Shown here: one piece after another, positions 25,813 through 33,114 of the stretch
How positions within the stretch are numbered: the first letter of the stretch is position 1
Layout of the letters: each line of letters opens with the position of its first letter
Assembly: GCA_030603385.1 (NCBI GenBank)
Contig: JAUVXW010000031.1
Location: 1 to 57,595, forward strand
Length of the DNA stretch: 57,595 nt
Direction: 5' to 3'
Origin: Promethearchaeota archaeon
GTDB lineage: Archaea; Asgardarchaeota; Lokiarchaeia; Sigyniarchaeales; SOKP01
Program-made: the position numbers and the translations under genes
Notes under the pieces: model-generated
What the model was told of the DNA's origin: nothing
Database searches by the model: none
What the model saw: only the letters and a program-made list of their open reading frames with translations

Positions 25813-26367
25813 TTATTGTTTTTCTTTAATTTTACTTACTATAATCTCTTTAATATCCGAGAAATTTGGAACAACAACAATCCCTTCCATTTTTTTTAAT
25901 TTTTCAATGTTTTCCAATTCAATATCTCTAATTTTTAGCACAAGAGGAGATCCATCAGGTCTTGATGTAGTTATTGGCTCTAAATCTTGATCTGAGGGAA
26001 AAATATGCACAATCATATCTCCTTTAATTGCCTGAGCAATACAGTTAGTAATTAATGTATCAGCTATACCATGTACAATTTTTGCCACTGAATTTGCTGA
26101 AACAGGACAGACTAAGAATATATCATATTTGCCTAACTGTAAAGGTCCCGCATAAAAGGGGATGTTTGGTGTTTTTTCCACTTTAACCCTTTTTACCGCT
26201 TCTGTTAAAGCTAACCATTTTTTATACCATTTTACAACAGACGCACCTTCTTTTGTTAGAATTACTGTTAAGTCTACACTATGTTCATCTTGTAGTTCTT
26301 TCATTAAGTCAATACACTCGTCCAAAAGATAACCCGTTCCAGTTATACCCCACATCAATTTAAACAA
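25813..26367 (-). CDS. AfpA/DmrB-like archaeal flavoprotein
   Basis: A 184-residue flavin-binding protein of the flavoprotein/HFCD fold. The N-terminus MWGITGTGYLLDECIDLM is the phosphate loop. YAGPLQLGKYDIFLVCPVSANSVAKIVHGIADTLITNCIAQA holds the conserved FMN pocket with the P-x-S-A-N-S-x-A-K pattern. Relatives include archaeoflavoprotein AfpA and dihydromethanopterin reductase DmrB, which move electrons from ferredoxin. Which of these applies cannot be decided here. The Met at residue 5 is an alternative start. Divergent from the cysteine desulfurase with a 149-bp gap. Confidence 0.75.
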   Translation of the reverse strand: MFKLMWGITGTGYLLDECIDLMKELQDEHSVDLTVILTKEGASVVKWYKKWLALTEAVKRVKVEKTPNIPFYAGPLQLGKYDIFLVCPVSANSVAKIVHGIADTLITNCIAQAIKGDMIVHIFPSDQDLEPITTSRPDGSPLVLKIRDIELENIEKLKKMEGIVVVPNFSDIKEIIVSKIKEKQ

Positions 26368-26516
26368 TTAAAACATCCCTCTTTTAATTTTTATTTTATA
26401 ATTCCTTAATCTTTAGTTAATTAAATTTTCTTATAAAACTTAAAGAAAAATATTATTAACTCAATCATTATAATTAGTTAACTGGGAAGTTCTAAAATTT
26501 TTCATGATGATTAAAT

Positions 26517-27749
26517 ATGAATGACTCAAAATATATTTACCTCGATAATGCTGCGACTACTCCAATGGATCCAAGGGTTATTGAAGAGGTTACTAAACAT
26601 TTTAAAGAGACTTATGGAAATTCTTCAAGTTTGCATTCAGTTGGACAAAAAGCAGGTCAAATTTTGTTAAAATCACGTGAAACTATTGCTTCATTAATCA
26701 ATGCAAATAGAGATGACATATTTTTCACTTCTTCAGGAACAGAAGCTGATAATATCGCTATTTTTGGTGTTACCTCAAAAAACAAAGAAAGAGGTAATCA
26801 TATTATTACATCTTCAATTGAACATCATGCTATAGAAAATCCATATAAACAACTAGAAAAAAGAGAATTTGAAGTTACTTTTTTACCAGTCGACCAATTT
26901 GGTCTAATTGCTACAAAAGATTTAGAGAATGCTATAACAGATAAAACTATCCTAATAAGTATAATGTTTGCAAACAATGAAATTGGTACAATCCAACCAA
27001 TGAAAAAAATAGGTTCGATAGCAAAAAAACATGATGTTCTATTTCATACTGATGCTGTACAAGCATTTGGTAAAGTTCCTATTGACGTAAATGAGATGAA
27101 AATTGATTTGTTGTCAGCTTCAGCCCATAAATTGTATGGCCCGAAAGGAGTAGGTATGCTATACATCAGGAATAAAGGCATTAGGGAAGGTTGGGGTAAA
27201 TTTATTGAACCAATTATGTATGGCGGAGGTCATGAAAGAGATATGAGACCAAGCACCGTCAATGTACCTGGAATTGCAGGATTCGCTAAAGCTGCAGAAC
27301 TCGCAAAAGAAGAAATGGACGAGGAATCTTTAAGGCAGATAAAATTAAGGGAAAAAATCATAAAATGGGTTACAGAAAATATTGAAGACTCTTATCTTAA
27401 TGGACACCCTACTCAAAGACTCCCAAATAACGTAAATATAGGATTTAGATATATTGAAGGTGAATCAATAGTCTTAGATTTGGATATGGAAGGTATAGCA
27501 GCATCTACAGGTTCTGCATGTTCTTCGAAATCACTTGAACCTTCACATGTATTAACAGCAATTGGATTAAAGCCTGAAGAAGCTCATGGTTCCCTGAGAG
27601 TTAGTTTAGGAAGATTTACTACAGAAGAGGATATTGATCATTTCTTAGAAAAACTACCTGGAGTAATTGAAAGGTTAAGAAAGATGTCACCTCTTAAGAA
27701 AGGAGTTAAGTACATGTTTTCAGATTCAAATCATGAAAATTATCACTAA
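26517..27749 (+). CDS. iscS: Cysteine desulfurase (NifS/IscS family)
   Basis: A 410-residue PLP enzyme that takes sulfur from cysteine for Fe-S clusters and other thio-cofactors. KYIYLDNAATTPMDPRV is the standard N-terminus, HIITSSIEHHAIENP holds the PLP-stacking His, SASAHKLYGPKGVGMLYIR the PLP-binding Lys, and STGSACSSKSLEPSHVL the catalytic Cys on its flexible loop. This Cys segment is of the group I (IscS/NifS) type. MobA lies 21 bp downstream and an IscU scaffold three genes on, so it probably supplies sulfur for both Fe-S and molybdopterin pathways. Confidence 0.95.
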   Translation: MNDSKYIYLDNAATTPMDPRVIEEVTKHFKETYGNSSSLHSVGQKAGQILLKSRETIASLINANRDDIFFTSSGTEADNIAIFGVTSKNKERGNHIITSSIEHHAIENPYKQLEKREFEVTFLPVDQFGLIATKDLENAITDKTILISIMFANNEIGTIQPMKKIGSIAKKHDVLFHTDAVQAFGKVPIDVNEMKIDLLSASAHKLYGPKGVGMLYIRNKGIREGWGKFIEPIMYGGGHERDMRPSTVNVPGIAGFAKAAELAKEEMDEESLRQIKLREKIIKWVTENIEDSYLNGHPTQRLPNNVNIGFRYIEGESIVLDLDMEGIAASTGSACSSKSLEPSHVLTAIGLKPEEAHGSLRVSLGRFTTEEDIDHFLEKLPGVIERLRKMSPLKKGVKYMFSDSNHENYH

Positions 27750-27770
27750 AAATAAATAAATGGATTAAAA

Positions 27771-28430
27771 ATGGAAAGTCAAAAAGCACTAGTAATTTTA
27801 ATATTAATTGGAGGAAAAAGTACAAGGTTTGGCACTGAAAAAGCAGCTATAGAGATATTTGGAAAACCATTAATTCTACATCAGATAGATACATTATATA
27901 AATTTGATCAAGATATTTTTTTGGTTGCTCATTCTGAAGAACAAATATTCAATTATCGTAAAGAAATAGAATTTCCAAAAGAAATTAATTTCTTTTTAGA
28001 TGATCGTGAGGTTTTTAATCATCATAAAATATTCAAACCTATGTTAGGGATATATTCAGGATTTAAGGAACTACTTAAACTAAATTTTGAAAAAGCATTT
28101 TTATTATCGTGTGATATTCCATTGATCAAATCTGCAGTTGTAGAATTGATGATAAATGAATCAAAAGGTTATGATTGTTGTATTCCAAGATGGAATAATG
28201 GTTTTTTAGAACCGTTTTTTGCAATTTATCCTGTGGAAAAAGGATTTTATAGAGCTAAAGAAATTTTGACTAATGAAAATTATGGACTCTATAACTTCAT
28301 TGATAAAAGTTGGAAAATTAATTATGTTTCTGTAGAAAAGTCTATTCAACCTTTAGATCATAATTTAGTTAGTTTAATTAATATAAATGGACCAATTGAT
28401 ATTGCTAAATTAGTAACTCAATTTGAATAA
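27771..28430 (+). CDS. mobA: Molybdenum cofactor nucleotidyltransferase MobA
   Basis: A 219-residue NTP-transferase. The signature LIGGKSTRFGTEKAAIEIFGKPLI fits GGxSxRxGxxK of MobA. The later FLLSCDIPLIKS holds the metal-binding Asp, and WNNGFLEPFFAIYPVEKGF the rest of the MobA core. It joins GMP (or CMP) to molybdopterin to form the dinucleotide cofactor. It lies 21 bp after the desulfurase and far from the main moa/moe block, with which it must work. A 250-bp AT-rich gap without a coding frame follows. Confidence 0.88.
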   Translation: MESQKALVILILIGGKSTRFGTEKAAIEIFGKPLILHQIDTLYKFDQDIFLVAHSEEQIFNYRKEIEFPKEINFFLDDREVFNHHKIFKPMLGIYSGFKELLKLNFEKAFLLSCDIPLIKSAVVELMINESKGYDCCIPRWNNGFLEPFFAIYPVEKGFYRAKEILTNENYGLYNFIDKSWKINYVSVEKSIQPLDHNLVSLININGPIDIAKLVTQFE

Positions 28431-28682
28431 ATTCAACTGTTAGATCTTATTAAATTGAAATCAAATAACAATAATAAATTTGATATAAGCAATTAGAAAA
28501 TATTTTCTGTCTAAATTTGAAATGAATTATGTTATTGTCTAAATTAACTTCTTTTGTTATTTTCTTTGACCTATTAATGAAAAGAAATAAATAATTACAA
28601 TATTTCATTTATTAATAAATTCCATCCAGAATCGAGAAAAAAATAGTAATTGTTATTTTACTTAACATATATCATTAAATAA

Positions 28683-30977
28683 ATGATAATTGAGGAATTT
28701 AATTTTTCAGATAAAAAAATTCCAATTGAAGGAAGAGAAGATATTAGCTCTTCTTTTAAAATTAATACTTACAAAACCAAATTAAAATTAATGGAAGATA
28801 AAAAAATTCCTCAAAAAAACATTAAAGAAGTTATTAATCATTTCTTTAACAAAAATAGAAATATCTCAAATAAAACAAAGAATGCAATTTCCAAAATTAT
28901 ATATTGCCAAAAAGTTAGAATCCTAATTTTAATTACACAATATGGTAAAGAGATTATAGTAAAGCGAGACAGATTAATAAGAGATTATGGATGGTTCTTT
29001 TTCATAGAAAAATCAACAAATGAATCTAAAAAGAAAAAACCTAAAAAAAAGGAGGAAAGAAACAAAGAACAAACAATAAGTACAGAAGAATTTCATTATG
29101 ATGATACCCAAATTCCTCTAAAACAAAAGGAACATATGAGGGCATTATATCGCACAAAAGAGTATAACCAATATTTGAAACTGATTAAATCTAAAGAAGT
29201 TCCTCAAATGGCTATAAGAGATGTTCTTGAAGATTTATTTTTCAAGGATGAGCTTGTTCCATCAGAAGAAAAAAAAGGAATTCGAAAAATAATCTATTAC
29301 CAAAAAGAGAAAGTAATAGTCATTAAATCTCTTATCGGCGATAAAATGTATGAAAATTTAGAAAACTTGGTGAGAAAGTATGGATGGTACTTCTACATTA
29401 CAGGGGTTCCTGTAGGAAAAAGTGAACTGTGTGTCGCAATAGATAAAATTGAAAAAAGTTTTTCTCAAGATTACTTTTCGAATATCTCGCTTGTCGAAGA
29501 ATCAAGCAATTCTAAGGATATTAGGGTGACTATCTATCCCATAGTCTTAAAACCTAATCATAATTGTCATATTTTAGGCTTAGGAAAATTAAATATTTTA
29601 TTGGATTGTGGCCTTTCAGAGAAAGATGAAGAAAATGATATCGAGGGAGATTTCAGACATGTTGAAGATTATCTCCAAAATTTACCCGATTTTATCTTAG
29701 AACAAGAGAAATTAAGGCAAGATACTGCAACAGAAGAACCAAAGATATCTGGTATAGGATATATTCCACGCAATCCCAAAATTGATGCAATCTTTATATC
29801 ACATAGCCATTATGATCATATTTCTGGTCTTAAGGAACTAATTAAATTATATCCTGATATTCCTATTTTAAGTTCAAGAATAACTTTGGACTTATATCTC
29901 CTTCGAGATTCTAATTTCCTTAAACAAGAAAACCATGATGACATCGAACAAGAAGAATACTTGAATATAGTTAAAAACATCATCTATGTTGAAAACGGTG
30001 ATAAGATTGAGTTTAAAGAAAATAATTGTTTCCTTTCATTTTTCCATGCAGGTCACATGCCTGGGGCTCTGATGATGTTAGCAAAAGTAAATGATTTCAG
30101 ATTACTTTATACTGGAGATTACACATACCATGATATTACACCTTTTGCAGGAACACGACGGTTCTTAGAACAAATATCTCGCCCTATTGACTACTTGTTG
30201 ATTGATGGTACCAGCGCTCAAGAAGACTTTGGCAATATATCTGATCAATTTCATAGCTTAATATTGTTCCTAGAACAAAAAGCCGAATATGGAGATAATT
30301 CTTTAATTGGAGCAGATCCCTCAAGTTTAGCAATATCATTTATGCTAACATTTTGGAGATATTTTAGAAAACTCCAAATAAGGCGTGATTACAAGAAACG
30401 TCCCAATATCTATGTTGATATGATGGTCAGAAAAAATATTCAGGTTATCAATCATCGATACGAATATATTTATGGTCCAATTTCTCGTTTGATTAAAGAC
30501 AAAGCAAATCCTTTTAATAGTATAAAGTTTAGATGGTTTGATCATAGTAATCTAGATTTTTTACATAAGAAAAATAATATTATCATCTCTCATCCCCCTG
30601 ATCTTTCTTATGGTTTAATTAGGAATATTATAAATAGTGTAGGACGCAGTCCACATAACTTTATTTTTCTTGCAGGATCGATTCATGAATCTCCCGGTGT
30701 AGAACTCATTGAAGGGGCAAATGAAATAGTGTTTTCAGAGACATGGAAAATGCCATTTCGAGCATTTCTCCTCAATACATTTGCTCCTCACATTAAAATA
30801 AAGCTTCATGCGGATAAAAATCAATTGAGAGAAATGATTAAAATTCTTGAACCAAAGGAAGTCTGCTTCTTCCATCAATCTGCCAAAAAGTTAACAGAAG
30901 CTGTAGTATACGTTAAAGAACTAGGTGTTGAGAAAGTTTCATTACCAAAAAAGAGATTACTTTCGATTTTAAATTAA
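28683..30977 (+). CDS. Beta-CASP metallo-beta-lactamase protein with duplicated N-terminal domain
   Basis: A 764-residue protein. The C-terminal part (from about residue 280) is a metallo-beta-lactamase with the zinc motif HSHYDH (374-379), then FHAGHMPGALMML, LLYTGDYTYHD, and at the end KLHADKNQLREMIKILEPKEVCFFHQ. Between them is a beta-CASP-like insert (IDYLLIDGTSA... to FIFLAGSIHESPG). This is the plan of CPSF73/RNase J-type nucleases, so RNA cleavage is likely. The N-terminal 240 residues hold two copies of a roughly 110-residue module, each with a pattern like KIIYCQK and RLIRDYGWFFFI (second: KIIYYQK, LVRKYGWYFYI), joined by a Lys-rich linker. That module is unknown to me and replaces the KH domains of archaeal CPSF. 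Confidence 0.8.
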   Translation: MIIEEFNFSDKKIPIEGREDISSSFKINTYKTKLKLMEDKKIPQKNIKEVINHFFNKNRNISNKTKNAISKIIYCQKVRILILITQYGKEIIVKRDRLIRDYGWFFFIEKSTNESKKKKPKKKEERNKEQTISTEEFHYDDTQIPLKQKEHMRALYRTKEYNQYLKLIKSKEVPQMAIRDVLEDLFFKDELVPSEEKKGIRKIIYYQKEKVIVIKSLIGDKMYENLENLVRKYGWYFYITGVPVGKSELCVAIDKIEKSFSQDYFSNISLVEESSNSKDIRVTIYPIVLKPNHNCHILGLGKLNILLDCGLSEKDEENDIEGDFRHVEDYLQNLPDFILEQEKLRQDTATEEPKISGIGYIPRNPKIDAIFISHSHYDHISGLKELIKLYPDIPILSSRITLDLYLLRDSNFLKQENHDDIEQEEYLNIVKNIIYVENGDKIEFKENNCFLSFFHAGHMPGALMMLAKVNDFRLLYTGDYTYHDITPFAGTRRFLEQISRPIDYLLIDGTSAQEDFGNISDQFHSLILFLEQKAEYGDNSLIGADPSSLAISFMLTFWRYFRKLQIRRDYKKRPNIYVDMMVRKNIQVINHRYEYIYGPISRLIKDKANPFNSIKFRWFDHSNLDFLHKKNNIIISHPPDLSYGLIRNIINSVGRSPHNFIFLAGSIHESPGVELIEGANEIVFSETWKMPFRAFLLNTFAPHIKIKLHADKNQLREMIKILEPKEVCFFHQSAKKLTEAVVYVKELGVEKVSLPKKRLLSILN

Positions 30978-31054
30978 TATAAGAAATAATGCATAAAACT
31001 TTAAGTCAATAATTTCTTATTCATCATAGAATACATAGTAATAAGGTGAGTTAA

Positions 31055-31435
31055 ATTTATTCAGAAAAGGTTATGGAACACTTTAGGAATCCCCGAAACA
31101 TGGGGGAAATGAAAGATGCTGACGCAATCGGAGAGTTTGGTAATCCGACATGCGGGGACCTTATGTCAATTTATATCAAAGTCAAAGAAGAAAATGGACA
31201 AGAGCTTATAGATGATATATCTTTTCAGACATTCGGTTGTGCAGCTGCTATTGCAACTTCCTCAATGATTACAGAATTGGCAAAGGGAAAAACATTAGAA
31301 GAAGCCTCTAACATTTCTCGAGATGATATAGCTGAATCTTTGGATGGACTTCCCCCCATAAAATTGCATTGTAGCAATTTAGCTGCTGATGCTTTGAAAG
31401 ATGCTATTAAAAAGTATCGAGAAAATAAAAAGTAA
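31055..31435 (+). CDS. iscU: Fe-S cluster scaffold IscU, starting at ATT
   Basis: Three conserved cysteines (NPTCGD, FGCAAAIATSSM, LHCSNLAADAL) and the assembly Asp mark an IscU/NifU-N scaffold, on which IscS sulfur and iron build [2Fe-2S] clusters. The first ATG (31073) begins MEHFRNPRN, but IscU proteins start M-YSEKVxxHF. The frame upstream reads ATT TAT TCA GAA AAG GTT (I-YSEKV) directly after an in-frame TAA at 31052. GGTGAG at 31045-31050, four bases before the ATT, is the same ribosome-binding motif seen before other genes here. So AUU is very probably the start codon (126 residues). Confidence 0.9.
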   Translation: MYSEKVMEHFRNPRNMGEMKDADAIGEFGNPTCGDLMSIYIKVKEENGQELIDDISFQTFGCAAAIATSSMITELAKGKTLEEASNISRDDIAESLDGLPPIKLHCSNLAADALKDAIKKYRENKK

Positions 31436-31473
31436 CGAAGTTCCTTTAGAGATCTTTATTTCTTATTGGCATT

Positions 31474-32235
31474 TTAAATCTCAACTGAATTACTGCCATC
31501 AATAACTTTTATATTTGAAATGTAAGCAATTTTTTGGACATCTGACAATAACTCAACTTTCGAGTCCAATTCTCTTGAAAACTCTCTGCTCTTTTTGAAT
31601 GACAATAATTTTGACTTTTGCTTAAAGGTGACAATGAAACTAATGCGATTTGTATTCTCATCTATCGAATCGATTCCTAACATCGTATAATATTTCAAAT
31701 GGCGCACGAAGATAGGACTCAGTACTTGGGCGTAATCTTTGGAAACGGGAAAATCAAGTTCTAAAATATCTTGTGCTAAGCCTTTCTGTCCGAATCCTGT
31801 ATAAGTCATGAAATACATTAAGAAACAACCAACACAAGTAAGCATTATACCTACTATAAAAAACCGAGTTCCACAAGCCATTCCTACAGCCATTACAAAG
31901 AATATAAAACCGACATCTCTTGTTTCTTTTAGAGCATTTCTGAATCGAACAATGGAAAGTGCACCTACCAATGTAAAAGCTCGAGCTATATCTGACCCAA
32001 TAATTATCATAATAATCCCTACAATCACTCCTAATAATACTAAAGTCTGAGTGAAATTTTGTGAATATGAGATGCTTCGATGAGTTCCTCTATATGTAAT
32101 TCCAATAAGGATTGATAATATGATACTCCAAAAGAATACAATTATAACGTCAGTCACTTCTATTATGTCAATATTGGAACCTAATGAAAAAAAAGAATCT
32201 TCAATAAATTTCTTAAAAAAATCATCCAACCACAT
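31474..32235 (-). CDS. DUF4956 membrane protein
   Basis: A 253-residue protein with four or five spans in the first 155 residues, then a cytosolic alpha/beta domain. VGALSIVRFRNALKETRDVGFIFFVMAVGMACGTRFF is the hallmark of DUF4956 proteins. This family repeatedly occurs in bacteria beside VTC-type polyphosphate polymerase and CotH genes. Here it is the third gene of exactly that set. The function is unproven. Its cytosolic domain (residues 160-253) resembles a small ferredoxin-like sensor fold by pattern only. Confidence 0.85.
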   Translation of the reverse strand: MWLDDFFKKFIEDSFFSLGSNIDIIEVTDVIIVFFWSIILSILIGITYRGTHRSISYSQNFTQTLVLLGVIVGIIMIIIGSDIARAFTLVGALSIVRFRNALKETRDVGFIFFVMAVGMACGTRFFIVGIMLTCVGCFLMYFMTYTGFGQKGLAQDILELDFPVSKDYAQVLSPIFVRHLKYYTMLGIDSIDENTNRISFIVTFKQKSKLLSFKKSREFSRELDSKVELLSDVQKIAYISNIKVIDGSNSVEI

Positions 32236-32338
32236 AAATCTTTAATTATTTTTAATATAAAAAAAGTTTATGTATAGGATAATATCTGATTACGAAACTT
32301 AGTCACTTTGAATAATTGATGAAAATGAATAAATCTAA

Positions 32339-33085
32339 TTATACTAATGCAAATGTCCTTGTTTTTTCTAATCCATTGGCAAACTTAGAAATTTTATATT
32401 GTAAACAATTGTTTTTTTGAATAATCTTTATAGCCCAATTTGGAACAATATTGTTAAATTTCACTTCCATTATACATATTACTCGCGGGACTATAAATTT
32501 TGATCCACCCCCGAAATGAAGATCAAGATTATAATTTCGTACCATTACATTAGTGTCAAAGGTTAATCTAAATGTTTTTTCAATTTTTGAAAGAAACGGT
32601 TGCCTCTTATAAGTTACAATGCATGCAGGTTTTAGATTATATCTTTTATTAAGAAACCAAATTTCCTTCAATGTATTCTTATCTTGAGCAGAAGCTTTAC
32701 TATAGAAAAGTTTAGCTTCATTATGATTTCCATCTAAAATGTTTATTGAGCTTTCTAGAGGAACATAAACTCTACTCTTTGCCACGTTTTCATTAATTTT
32801 CTTTTTAATTTCGATAAAAACAAATTTCTCGTCACTTTTCATAAAATTAGGATAATACCTAATCCTTAATTTTCGTCTTATTGCAATTCCATCCTTTTTT
32901 TCTAGAAATGAGTGGTGGAAATTTGAATCAAAATATAAACTCCTTACTTCGTAGTCATAATTATTTTTAACATGAGGATCCAATTTCATAAAAGGTTGAA
33001 TGAAATTAAGTAATCTGTCTCGTTCTCGCAAGGAAATCTGATACTTTATCTCAAACCGGTTAAAATATTTTTGAAATTTCTGTAT
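32339..33085 (-). CDS. VTC-domain (polyphosphate polymerase-like) protein, starting at ATA
   Basis: The protein shows the VTC4 tunnel pattern: RFEIKYQISLRERDRL, then DYEVRSLYFDSNFHHSFLEKKDGIAIRRKLRIRYY, FVFIEIKKKINENVAKSRVYV, ACIVTYKRQPFL, LRLTFDTNV-like TFRLTFDTNV, and VPRVICIMEVKFNN. These Arg/Lys and Glu residues line the phosphate tunnel. The first accepted start is TTG at 33031, but the family begins with the NRFEIKY strand, which lies upstream in the same open frame. No ATG, GTG or TTG precedes it; the frame opens after TAA (33089-33091) with ACT ATA. GGTG lies about seven bases before the ATA at 33083-33085, so AUA is the likely start (248 residues). Confidence 0.82.
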   Translation of the reverse strand: MQKFQKYFNRFEIKYQISLRERDRLLNFIQPFMKLDPHVKNNYDYEVRSLYFDSNFHHSFLEKKDGIAIRRKLRIRYYPNFMKSDEKFVFIEIKKKINENVAKSRVYVPLESSINILDGNHNEAKLFYSKASAQDKNTLKEIWFLNKRYNLKPACIVTYKRQPFLSKIEKTFRLTFDTNVMVRNYNLDLHFGGGSKFIVPRVICIMEVKFNNIVPNWAIKIIQKNNCLQYKISKFANGLEKTRTFALV

Positions 33086-33114
33086 AGTTTAACACCAATT
33101 CATTATAATTTTTT

